A stretch of DNA of 64,000 nt from NCBI GenBank assembly GCA_018824085.1, contig JAHJHI010000009.1, forward strand, positions 62,001 through 126,000. The letters are read 5' to 3'. Made by a program: the position numbers and the translations under genes. The DNA comes from Gammaproteobacteria bacterium (GTDB lineage Bacteria; Pseudomonadota; Gammaproteobacteria; Burkholderiales; Rhodocyclaceae). Position 1 is the stretch's first letter; every line of letters begins with the position of its first letter. The notes below the pieces were generated by a model. It was not told the DNA's origin, did not search any database, and saw only the letters and a program-made list of their open reading frames with translations. Shown here piece by piece: positions 17,876 through 25,798 of the stretch.

Positions 17876-19300
17876 ATGAACCGCTACGAACAACTCGCCG
17901 AACGACTGCGCACGGATATCCGCGCCGGTCTCTACCCGCCGGGCCAGCGCCTGCCTTCGGTGCGCCGCATCGCCAGCCAGCAGGGCCTGAGCATCGCCAC
18001 CTGCATTTCCGCCTATCGCAAGCTCGAAGCACAGGGCTGGCTGGAGGCGCGGCCGCAGTCCGGCTTCTATGCGCGCACACCGGAAGTCCTGCCGCCACGC
18101 GCGCACCAGACCTGCGATGACGCCCGCCCCGGCGAGGTGACCATGTCGGAACGCGTCGCGCAGCTGATGCGCGCATCGCACCGTGACGACCTGCTGGTGC
18201 TCAGCACGGCGATACCGCACGCCGATTTCCTGCCGGTGAAGGACGTGCGTGGCGCGCTGTCACGTGCCCTGCGCCACGAAGACGCCGGCAGCGCGCGCTA
18301 CGGCGAATTCGTCGGCGAGGAATCGCTGCGCGTGCAGATCGCGCGCCGCGCAGTGGAGTCCGGCTGCCAGATCCATCCGGACGACATCGTCATCACGACA
18401 GGTTGCCAGGAGGCGCTGATGCTGTCGCTGCGCGCGACGACACAGCCGGGCGACGTGGTCGCCATCGAATCGCCCGCCTTCTTCGGCACCCTGCAGCTGA
18501 TCGAATCACTCGGCCTGCAGGCGCTCGAAATCCCGACCGACGCGCAGACCGGCATGAGCCCGGAAGCGCTGGAACTGGCGCTGGAGCGCTGGCCGGTCAA
18601 GGCCTGCCTCGTCTGCTCCAGCTTCAGCAATCCGGTCGGCGCGCTGATGCCGGATGCGCACAAGCGGCGCATCGTGCAGTTGCTCGCCACGCACGAAGTG
18701 CCGCTGATCGAGGACGACATCTACGGCGAAATGGCGCACGACGGCCAGCGTCCCCGCGTGGCAAAGGCCTGGGACCGCAGCGGCAACGTGCTGCTGTGCT
18801 CGTCCTTCTCGAAAACCATCGCACCCGGCCTGCGTGTCGGCTGGGTGGTCGCCGGACGCTGGCGCCGCGAGGTCGAGCGGCTGAAGTACGGCAGCACCAT
18901 GGCGACCGCGCTGCTGCCGCAGCGGGCACTGGCCGACTACCTCGCGTCCGGCCGCTGGGATCGCCATCTCGCCCGCGTCGGCCGTCTGTACGCGGACCAG
19001 ATGGCACGCATGCAAACGGCCATCGCGCGCCACTTTCCGTCCGGCACGCGCTGCACGCGCCCATCCGGCGGCTTCATCCTGTGGGTCGAACTCCCGGAAG
19101 ACGTTGATGCGCTCGATCTGCAGGCGCGCGCGCTCGAAGCCGGCATCAGCATTTCGCCCGGGCCACTGTTCTCGCCCCAGGGCAAATACCGCAACTGCGT
19201 TCGCCTCATGTGCGCGGTGCGCTGGGACAGCCGCGTCGACGCCGCACTGGCAACCCTCGGATCGCTGGCCGGAAAGGCGGGCCGGCGCCTTCCGGCATAG
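17876..19300 (+). CDS. MocR/PdxR-type regulator: GntR domain fused to aminotransferase domain
   Basis: 474 residues. An N-terminal GntR winged helix (about 1-75, GQRLPSVRRIASQQGLS) is joined to a fold-type I aminotransferase-like domain (about 105-465) with the PLP-anchoring K313 in CSSFSKTIAPGLRVGW, plus SFSNPVGALMP and EDDIYGEM. Such proteins sense PLP or amino compounds and control nearby genes. It is divergent from the tautomerase operon and is its likely regulator. The ligand is not evident. Confidence 0.93.
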   Translation: MNRYEQLAERLRTDIRAGLYPPGQRLPSVRRIASQQGLSIATCISAYRKLEAQGWLEARPQSGFYARTPEVLPPRAHQTCDDARPGEVTMSERVAQLMRASHRDDLLVLSTAIPHADFLPVKDVRGALSRALRHEDAGSARYGEFVGEESLRVQIARRAVESGCQIHPDDIVITTGCQEALMLSLRATTQPGDVVAIESPAFFGTLQLIESLGLQALEIPTDAQTGMSPEALELALERWPVKACLVCSSFSNPVGALMPDAHKRRIVQLLATHEVPLIEDDIYGEMAHDGQRPRVAKAWDRSGNVLLCSSFSKTIAPGLRVGWVVAGRWRREVERLKYGSTMATALLPQRALADYLASGRWDRHLARVGRLYADQMARMQTAIARHFPSGTRCTRPSGGFILWVELPEDVDALDLQARALEAGISISPGPLFSPQGKYRNCVRLMCAVRWDSRVDAALATLGSLAGKAGRRLPA

Positions 19301-19441
19301 TCCGTTCAGGCCATCCGCGCCTGCCAACACCGTCCGATCGGCCTATGACCGCCTCCGCAGAACATTAACGGAAGATTAATTCCCGGGACATCGCCGGGCG
19401 CCAGAATTCTTCGCGTCGCAACCCAGACACGGAGAATTCCC

Positions 19442-20020
19442 ATGAGCACTCGTTCCAACCTGGTCGCCGCGGCCGCAGCAGTCCTGCTGTCCGCCGGCGC
19501 CCAAGCAGCAGCCCCCGTCATCAGCGGCACCTTCGGTTCCGGCGTCACTGCCGGCACCGTCAGTGCCGAAAGCTACGACCACTTCAGTTACGGCGGCGCG
19601 GAAAACTGGACCTTCTGGACCTTCACCGCCGACTTCTTCAGCGATGTGTCGATCACCGTCACGCCGACCGGCGGCGACTTCGATCCCATCATCGCCGTGT
19701 GGTACGGCATTGAAACCGACACCGCGAACTACTTCGACTTCAACAGCAGCTCGGTCGGCACGGTCTTCGTCGCCGGCGCCGACGGCACGCCCGGCAACAT
19801 GTTCGCAGGCCCCGGCGAAGCCGCCAGCCTGAGCTTCCTGAACATCTACGGCAACGGCCCCTTCGTGCTCGCCATCGCCGACTGGAAGGACAACACAGGC
19901 GTCGGCCAGCTGGGCTACACCATCACCGCATCGGTTCCCGAACCCGCCACCTGGGCGCAGCTCGCGCTCGGCCTCGGCCTGCTCGGCGGCCTCGCACGCA
20001 GCCGCGCGAAACGCGCTTGA
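19442..20020 (+). CDS. PEP-CTERM sorted surface protein
   Basis: 192 residues: signal peptide (about 1-23, AGAQA), an acidic, Gly/Thr/Phe-rich passenger, then the C-terminal sorting signal VPEPATW, a hydrophobic stretch (LALGLGLLGG) and a basic tail (ARSRAKRA). Exosortase (EpsH/XrtA) recognises this tripartite signal and cleaves there for surface display or release. The passenger has no catalytic motif; its sequence resembles pre-peptidase/DVUA-like beta folds only loosely. First gene of a PEP-CTERM cluster; exosortase itself is not in the window. Confidence 0.92.
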   Translation: MSTRSNLVAAAAAVLLSAGAQAAAPVISGTFGSGVTAGTVSAESYDHFSYGGAENWTFWTFTADFFSDVSITVTPTGGDFDPIIAVWYGIETDTANYFDFNSSSVGTVFVAGADGTPGNMFAGPGEAASLSFLNIYGNGPFVLAIADWKDNTGVGQLGYTITASVPEPATWAQLALGLGLLGGLARSRAKRA

Positions 20021-20063
20021 TTGACCCCCACACGCAATCCAGACTGACAACGGAGAGATACAG

Positions 20064-21560
20064 ATGAGCCATCATGACGACCTGATCGACACCCTGCGCG
20101 ACCTGAGCAAGACCGACGCAGCCAAGGAAATGGACCCGCACTGGACGTATGGCCGCCGCGGTTTCCTGAAGAGCAGCGTTGCCGCTGCCGCCACCGTCGG
20201 CATGCCGTTCAGCGTTCTCGGCTCGAAGGCCGCGCACGCCGTGCAGCTGCCCTACAGCCCGGACTACGGCCAGCTCGCCCCGGTCGCCGACGAAACCACC
20301 GGCCTGCCGCTGCTGCAACTGCCGCAAGGCTTCAAGTACTGGTCCTTCGGCTGGACCGGCGACATCATGAACGACGGCGTCGCCACCCCGGGTGCGCATG
20401 ACGGCATGTCGGTCGTCGCCTCCGACGCGAACAAGCTCGTGCTCGTGCGCAACCACGAACAAAGCAGCAAGACCGCCGGCTCCTTCGCCAGCCCCAAGGT
20501 CACGTATGACCCGAAATGCAACGGCGGCACGACGAACATCGTGTTCTCCCCGAGCGCCAAGCAGTGGGTCGGCGCCTACGCATCGATCAGCGGCACGATC
20601 CGCAACTGCGCCGGCGGCCCCACCCCGTGGAACTCCTGGATCTCCTGTGAGGAAACGTCGGACGGCACGCACAACGGTGCCACCAAGCAACACGGCTACT
20701 GCTTCGACGTTCCGGCAACGGGCGCTGCCAAGCCGGTCCCGATGACCGACATGGGCTGTTTCAGCCACGAAGCCGTCGCCGTCGATCCGGTCACCGGCAT
20801 CATCTACGAAACGGAAGACAGCACGCCCAGCGGCTTCTACCGCTTCATCCCGACGGTGGCCGGTCGCCCGGCCATGGGCGGCAAGCTGCAGATGATGAAA
20901 CTGGTCGTCGCGACCAACAAGTCGCAGAACATCGGCGGCGTCTCCTACCCCTACTTCGACACCTCGGTCGCCTTCCCCGACGGCACGACCTGGGACGTCG
21001 AGTGGGTGGACATCGACGAGCCGAACAAGCCTTTCGTCAGCGGCACCAGCTACGGCGGCGTCGTCGCCCAGGGCCTGATGCAGGGTGCGTCCAGCATCAA
21101 GCGCGGTGAAGGCTGCTGGTACGGCAACGGCATGATCTTCGTGTGCTCGACCAGCGGCGGCGCCGCCGGCAAGGGCCAGATCTTCGCCTACGATCCGCGC
21201 CGCGAAACCTTCACGCAGCTGTACGCATCGACCGGCGGCGCCGCGGTCGACAACCCGGACAACATCGCATGGAGCCCGCGCGGCAGCCTGATCCTGTGCG
21301 AAGACGGCAGCGCCAACCCGCAAGCCCTGCGTGGCCTGACGATGGACGGTTCGATCTTCCCGTTCTGCTACAACAACCTGAACTTCAGCTCGTCCGGCAT
21401 GGGCAGCTACACCCGTCCGTCGGGTCGCGTGTTCAGCGGCGACAACCGTGGTTCGGAACTGGCCGGCGCGACCTTCCACGACGAGTGGCTGTTCGTGAAT
21501 ATCCAGACCCCGGGCATCACGTTCGCCATCACGGGTCCGTGGGACAACGGCGCGCTGTAA
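20064..21560 (+). CDS. PhoX-like (DUF839) Tat-exported protein
   Basis: 498 residues. The N-terminus has a twin-arginine signal (RRGFLKSS followed by an Ala-rich hydrophobic core ending near AHA). The body matches the PhoX/DUF839 beta-propeller family: HDGMSVV, LVRNHEQ, TPWNSWISCEET, SHEAVAVDP, IYETED and DNIAWSPRGSLILCED. PhoX enzymes are calcium/iron-dependent alkaline phosphatases that release phosphate from organic esters; not all family members are proven phosphatases. It lies between PEP-CTERM genes and is closed by a strong terminator. No Pho box was recognised upstream. Confidence 0.88.
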   Translation: MSHHDDLIDTLRDLSKTDAAKEMDPHWTYGRRGFLKSSVAAAATVGMPFSVLGSKAAHAVQLPYSPDYGQLAPVADETTGLPLLQLPQGFKYWSFGWTGDIMNDGVATPGAHDGMSVVASDANKLVLVRNHEQSSKTAGSFASPKVTYDPKCNGGTTNIVFSPSAKQWVGAYASISGTIRNCAGGPTPWNSWISCEETSDGTHNGATKQHGYCFDVPATGAAKPVPMTDMGCFSHEAVAVDPVTGIIYETEDSTPSGFYRFIPTVAGRPAMGGKLQMMKLVVATNKSQNIGGVSYPYFDTSVAFPDGTTWDVEWVDIDEPNKPFVSGTSYGGVVAQGLMQGASSIKRGEGCWYGNGMIFVCSTSGGAAGKGQIFAYDPRRETFTQLYASTGGAAVDNPDNIAWSPRGSLILCEDGSANPQALRGLTMDGSIFPFCYNNLNFSSSGMGSYTRPSGRVFSGDNRGSELAGATFHDEWLFVNIQTPGITFAITGPWDNGAL

Positions 21561-21590
21561 GGCGTTCCGCTCTTCCTCGCTGAATCTTCA

Positions 21591-21620
21591 AGCCGGCACC
21601 GAAAAGTGCCGGCTTTTTTT
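21591..21620 (+). terminator. Rho-independent terminator after the phoX-like gene
   Basis: AGCCGGCAC (21591-21599), six-base loop, GTGCCGGCT (21606-21614), followed by T residues to 21620. A textbook intrinsic terminator, so the next PEP-CTERM gene should have its own promoter or rely on read-through. Confidence 0.93.
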
Positions 21621-21648
21621 GCATCGAATCCTGACCGAAAGGCATTCC

Positions 21649-22395
21649 ATGATCCGCCACACCCTGATCGCCGCCGCACTGCTGGCGACCGCTCCGGCGT
21701 TCGCCGCCGGCACCACGCTCACGTTCCAGCAGGGCATCGCCGGCTACACCGGCACCCAGGACACCATGATCCGCAGCAACGAAACGAGCGGCGGCACCGA
21801 CAGCCGCGATGACAACTACGGCGCGCTCGACTACGTCAGCGTCGACGGCGACGACGGCAGCCCCGGCGCAAAGCCGAACCACGGCCTCATCCGCTTCGAC
21901 GCACTGTTCGGCAATGCCGCCGGCCAGATCAAATCGAACGACACCATCGTGTCGGCCACGCTCAGCTTCTACATCGACAATCCGGGCAGCGGCTTCGCGA
22001 TGTACGACATGCTGGGCGACTGGTCGCAGAACACGATCACGTGGAACAGCATCGGCAACGGCATCCAGGCCGACGGCGTCGAAGCCGGCTCGTCCGCCGT
22101 GTTCACCGTCGGCGGCAATGACGGCTCCGAAAACGTCGGCACCGGCTGGTTCACGATCGACATCACCGCGTCGCTGCAGGCAGCACAGGCCGGCACGCTC
22201 CCGGGCTACGGCTGGGCGATGATTCCGTTCGCCGCCGGCTCCAACGGCATCGACTTCTTCACGTCGGAATACGCGGACACGGCCTTCCGTCCGATGCTCA
22301 GCGTCGACGTGATGCCGGTACCGGAGCCCGGCGCCTGGGCCATGATGGCCGCCGGCCTCGCGCTGATCGGCAACCTGGCCCGCCGTCGCGCCTGA
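21649..22395 (+). CDS. PEP-CTERM protein with DNRLRE-type domain (copy 1)
   Basis: 248 residues: signal peptide (ends APAFA), a DNRLRE-like beta domain opening with LTFQQGIAGYTGTQDT and containing LIRFDALFG and TITWNSIGNG, then VPEPGAWAMMAAGLALIG and a short basic tail ARRRA. The DNRLRE fold is found in secreted polysaccharide-active proteins as an accessory module, so a role in the matrix is likely but not shown. It is about half identical to the next gene, so the pair arose by tandem duplication. Confidence 0.9.
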   Translation: MIRHTLIAAALLATAPAFAAGTTLTFQQGIAGYTGTQDTMIRSNETSGGTDSRDDNYGALDYVSVDGDDGSPGAKPNHGLIRFDALFGNAAGQIKSNDTIVSATLSFYIDNPGSGFAMYDMLGDWSQNTITWNSIGNGIQADGVEAGSSAVFTVGGNDGSENVGTGWFTIDITASLQAAQAGTLPGYGWAMIPFAAGSNGIDFFTSEYADTAFRPMLSVDVMPVPEPGAWAMMAAGLALIGNLARRRA

Positions 22396-22405
22396 GGACA
22401 TGATC

Positions 22406-23119
22406 ATGAAGAACATTCTCATCGCACTGGCTCTCGTCACCACCACCGCAACGGCGTCGGCCGCCACCTATACCTTCCAGCAGGATGTCGATGGCTATCA
22501 AGGTGCCATGGACGTGACGATGTACAGCTCCTACCCGGATTCCAGCAACGGCTACCAGCAGGAACTCAGCGTCGACGCATCCGACAGCGGTTCGCCCAAC
22601 CACGTGCTGCTGCGCTTCGACGAACTGTTCGGGGCCGGTGCCGGCCAGATCAAGGCGGGCGAGCAGATCGTGTCGGCCACGCTGACGCTGGAAATCACCA
22701 GCGCCGGCAGCGGCATCCTGTTCCATGACATGCTCATGGACTGGAATTCGGCATCCGCCACCTGGAACAGCTTCGGCGACGGCGTGCAGACGGACGGCAT
22801 CCAGGCGGCCGCAACGCCCTTCCTGGTGCTCGGTGCCGACAATGGCGACAGCAACATCGAAAGCGGCACGCTGGTGCTGGACTTCACCGATGCGCTGCGC
22901 CGCATGCAGGCCGGAAGCGTTCCCGGCTACGGCTGGGCGCTGCTGCCCTTCATGCCGAATGGCACGAACGGCGTCGATTTCTACAGCGCAGAAGGGTACG
23001 ACCTCAACACGCGTCCGCTGCTGACGGTTGAGGTTGCCGCCGTTCCGGAACCCGGCACCTGGGCCATGCTGGCTGCCGGTCTCGGCCTGATCGGCGCAGT
23101 CGCCCGTCGTCGCGCCTGA
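22406..23119 (+). CDS. PEP-CTERM protein with DNRLRE-type domain (copy 2)
   Basis: 237 residues with the same plan as its neighbour: signal peptide, YTFQQDVDGYQGAMDVT, LLRFDELFGAGAGQIK, TWNSFGDGVQTDGI, and the sorting end VPEPGTWAMLAAGLGLIG with basic tail ARRRA. The ATG at 22406 is preferred to 22400 because GAGG stands 8 bases before it. It follows copy 1 by 10 bases, so both are one transcript, ended by the hairpin at 23149. Confidence 0.9.
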   Translation: MKNILIALALVTTTATASAATYTFQQDVDGYQGAMDVTMYSSYPDSSNGYQQELSVDASDSGSPNHVLLRFDELFGAGAGQIKAGEQIVSATLTLEITSAGSGILFHDMLMDWNSASATWNSFGDGVQTDGIQAAATPFLVLGADNGDSNIESGTLVLDFTDALRRMQAGSVPGYGWALLPFMPNGTNGVDFYSAEGYDLNTRPLLTVEVAAVPEPGTWAMLAAGLGLIGAVARRRA

Positions 23120-23148
23120 AGCCGCATGCCGGGCACGCCCGGCACGAC

Positions 23149-23174
23149 ACGCGGGGCCTCGTGCCCCGCGTTTT
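23149..23174 (+). terminator. Rho-independent terminator of the PEP-CTERM cluster
   Basis: ACGCGGGGC, 5-base loop, GCCCCGCGT and four T, directly before the end of the converging esterase gene. Strong GC stem with a short T-run. Confidence 0.85.
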
Positions 23175-24073
23175 CATTTCAGCGCGCCTGCCGCGCGCAG
23201 GAAGGCATCGACCCGTTCCGTGTAGGCGCCCGGCAGGCCGAGACGCTCATTGATGTCGCCATGCGACAGATCAAGCGGCAGTTCGTCGATGCGGCCGCCG
23301 GTGTCGCGCACCCGCCGGGCAAACACCTTCACCTGGTCGCAGGCCTGGTGGCGCCGGCCCGAACACACGGCCAGCCACGGCGCAGTCGGCGCGGCAAGCT
23401 GTCGCAGCGGCGAGGTCGCACGCCAGAAGGCCGGATCCTTGCCGAAGGCGTCGTCGAACAGGCCCGCGTGACGTTCCTGCATGAGCCGTTCGACATCGAG
23501 CGCGCCGCTGTCGAGCAGCACGCTGCCCAGCCAGGGATGGCTCACCGCTGCGTCGCGCGGCGCCGCGGCGACCAGCGCCACCAGATGCGCGCCGGCCGAA
23601 TGCCCCATCAGCACGAAGCGCGACGGATCACCGCCCCAGGACGGCGCCAGTGCCTGCGCCCTGGCCAGCGCGGCAGCCACGTCGCCGCGCTGGGTCAGCA
23701 CATCGGCCTCCGGCAGCATGCGGTAATTGATGGACACCACGATGACCCCGGCCGGCAGCCAGTGCGCGAGCTTGTTGTCCAGCACCCGGCCATGCGTCTT
23801 GTCACCACGCCGCCAGCCGCCGCCATGCACCATGAACAGCACCGGTGCATCGTGTGCGCCCGGCGGCAGGTAGACGTCCATGCGTTGCGCCGGATCGCTG
23901 CCATAGGCCACGTCACGCTGCACGCGCGTGCCGGCGGGCAGCGTGCCGGACGTTCCGCCGTCGTGCCGCTGTGCGAGCCGCTCGGCGATGCGGTCGCGCA
24001 ACGGCCCCGCGGCAGCCGGTGGCAGGCACAGCGCCGCGAACACTGCGGCGATGGCCGCGATGCGTGGATTCAT
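23174..24073 (-). CDS. Exported alpha/beta-hydrolase esterase
   Basis: 299 residues with a signal peptide (cut near AAAG, residue 23). The hormone-sensitive-lipase/carboxylesterase plan is clear: oxyanion hole HGGGWRRGDK, nucleophile GHSAGAH, and a late SHGD holding the catalytic histidine. It resembles the BD-FAE/arylformamidase-like esterases. The ATG at 24073 has GGAGG eight bases upstream. It follows ubiA by 81 bases on the same strand and may be read with it; the substrate is unknown. Confidence 0.87.
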   Translation of the reverse strand: MNPRIAAIAAVFAALCLPPAAAGPLRDRIAERLAQRHDGGTSGTLPAGTRVQRDVAYGSDPAQRMDVYLPPGAHDAPVLFMVHGGGWRRGDKTHGRVLDNKLAHWLPAGVIVVSINYRMLPEADVLTQRGDVAAALARAQALAPSWGGDPSRFVLMGHSAGAHLVALVAAAPRDAAVSHPWLGSVLLDSGALDVERLMQERHAGLFDDAFGKDPAFWRATSPLRQLAAPTAPWLAVCSGRRHQACDQVKVFARRVRDTGGRIDELPLDLSHGDINERLGLPGAYTERVDAFLRAAGALK

Positions 24074-24154
24074 AGGGACATCCTCCCCGGAAGATCGATT
24101 GCGCAACGGTGACCGTCCGGCATTGCACCCTGATGTCCAGGCACGCCGCGTCGT

Positions 24155-25018
24155 TCAGCGCAGCGCGAAGTCCAGCACGATGCCGGCAAACACCGCGGCC
24201 CCGAGCCAGTTGTTGTGCAGGAAGGCGCGGAAGCAGCGCGCCCGGTCGCGCTCGCGGATCAGCGTGTAGTGATAGGCGGCGATGCACGCGGCCACCGTCA
24301 GCCCGCCGTAGTAGAAGATGCCGAGATTCTCGATGCGGCCATACAGCGCGAGCAGCGCGATGGCGATCGCGTAACAGGCCATGACGGCCGCGACGTCGAA
24401 GCGGCCGAAGGTGATGGCAGACGTGCGGATGCCGATCTTCAGGTCGTCCTCGCGATCCACCAGCGCGTACTCCGTGTCGTAGGCGATGGCCCAGAACACG
24501 TTGGCTGCGAGCAGCAGCCAGGCTTGCATCGGCACGGCGAACAGCTGCGCCGCATAGGCCATCGGGATGCCGAAGCCGAAGGCCACGCCGAGCCAGGCCT
24601 GCGGAATGGCGAAGAAGCGCTTGGTGAAGGGATAGGCGGCGGCGAGGAACAGCGCGCCGAAGGACAGCTGGATGACCAGCGGGTGCAGCGGCAGGATGAG
24701 CACAAAGGCGGCGAGCGCGAGCCCGCCCGCCAGCAGCAGCGCCTCGCGCGTGCCCACTTCGCCGGTCGCCAGCGGACGGCTGCGCGTGCGCTCGACGTGG
24801 CCGTCGAAATTGCGGTCGGCATAGTCGTTGATGACGCAGCCGGCGCTGCGCATCAGCACGGTCCCGAGCATGAAGATCCACACCATGAAGGGTGACGGCT
24901 TGCCGCCGGCCGACACCCACAGCGCCCACAGCGTGGGCCAGGCAAGCAGCAGGATGCCGATCGGCTTGTCCAGCCGCATCAGGCGTTCATAGGCATTCAG
25001 GCGGCCCAGCAGATTCAT
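24155..25018 (-). CDS. ubiA: 4-hydroxybenzoate polyprenyltransferase
   Basis: Integral membrane enzyme that attaches the polyprenyl chain to 4-hydroxybenzoate in ubiquinone synthesis. 287 residues with about eight to nine transmembrane helices and both Asp-rich Mg-diphosphate motifs: [15 protein letters not shown] and [17 protein letters not shown]. The start overlaps the ubiC stop by 4 bases, so substrate maker and consumer are translationally coupled. Confidence 0.97.
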   Translation of the reverse strand: MNLLGRLNAYERLMRLDKPIGILLLAWPTLWALWVSAGGKPSPFMVWIFMLGTVLMRSAGCVINDYADRNFDGHVERTRSRPLATGEVGTREALLLAGGLALAAFVLILPLHPLVIQLSFGALFLAAAYPFTKRFFAIPQAWLGVAFGFGIPMAYAAQLFAVPMQAWLLLAANVFWAIAYDTEYALVDREDDLKIGIRTSAITFGRFDVAAVMACYAIAIALLALYGRIENLGIFYYGGLTVAACIAAYHYTLIRERDRARCFRAFLHNNWLGAAVFAGIVLDFALR

Positions 25019-25557
25019 GGTGCAAGCTCCGATATGGCCGGCAGGAAGACTTCGGTCACCAGCAGCGGACGGCCGTTGCGCATGAACAGCGAACGGCGTG
25101 CCCACAGCGGTTCATGTACGCTGATGCCCGCCGCACGCACACGACGGAACAGCGGATGGCGCGCATCGAGCCGGCGCACCGCGAGCGGCGAGCGGGCGAT
25201 GCGCGCGTCGGCAAACAGCAGTTCGCCGAGCGGGCGCGCGCCGACGCCGGCAAACATGCGCCAGACGCCGCGCACATCATGCATGCTGACCACGCTGTGC
25301 GCAAAAACCACCGGCACGCCGTCGGCAAACAGCAACACCTCGCGCGTCATCGCCAGACCGCGCCCGGCGCCGAGCAGGCAGGCTTCGTCGGCGTCGGCCG
25401 CCGCCCGGCCCAGGTACAGCGGACGTACGTGAAAGCGGTGGCAGCGTGCGCGGATGCGCGCAGTCAGCGAACGGGGATCGGTCAGCCAGCCGCGCAGGCG
25501 CTCTGGCGCAAACAGGGCCGGCGAACGCCAGGCGGCGCCGGCACGGGACAAGGTCAT
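25015..25557 (-). CDS. ubiC: Chorismate--pyruvate lyase
   Basis: 180 residues of the UbiC family, which converts chorismate to 4-hydroxybenzoate and pyruvate, the first committed ubiquinone step. Support: a central YLG and [17 protein letters not shown] segment, the [19 protein letters not shown] core with the substrate-binding Arg/Leu-Gly-Glu, and the coupling to ubiA. The start is the ATG at 25557; the ribosome-binding site is weak. Confidence 0.88.
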   Translation of the reverse strand: MTLSRAGAAWRSPALFAPERLRGWLTDPRSLTARIRARCHRFHVRPLYLGRAAADADEACLLGAGRGLAMTREVLLFADGVPVVFAHSVVSMHDVRGVWRMFAGVGARPLGELLFADARIARSPLAVRRLDARHPLFRRVRAAGISVHEPLWARRSLFMRNGRPLLVTEVFLPAISELAP

Positions 25558-25624
25558 CGGAAAGGAACGGAAAGCGGGCCCGGCCCGCATGATAGCGGCG
25601 TCGCCACGACTGTGTGCATCGGCG

Positions 25625-25798
25625 CTAGCGCCGGTCGTCGGTGTCTGGCGGCGGAGCGCGGTCGTCGTCCATGAGCACGCGGTGGGCCGGGCCTTCAAGG
25701 TCGTCGAACTGGCCGTTGCGGGCTGACCAGATGAACACGATGCCGATGCCGAGCGCGATCAGCACCGAAATCGGCACAAGTATCCAGAGCACTTCCAT
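25625..25798 (-). CDS. ccoS: cbb3-type cytochrome oxidase assembly protein CcoS
   Basis: A 57-residue protein with one N-terminal membrane helix (ILVPISVLIALGIGIVFIW) followed by ARNGQFDDLEGPAHRVLMDDD, the CcoS signature. It is required for cofactor insertion in cbb3 oxidase, the high-affinity terminal oxidase. The ATG shares one base with the ccoI stop (TGATG), so it is tightly coupled. No ccoN/O/P/Q genes lie in the window. Confidence 0.93.
   Translation of the reverse strand: MEVLWILVPISVLIALGIGIVFIWSARNGQFDDLEGPAHRVLMDDDRAPPPDTDDRR

Noticed and set aside
19301-19441. Sigma-54 promoter for the PEP-CTERM cluster
   Set aside because: Exosortase loci can be under PrsR/sigma-54, so I looked for TGGCAC-N5-TTGCA; no acceptable match is present.
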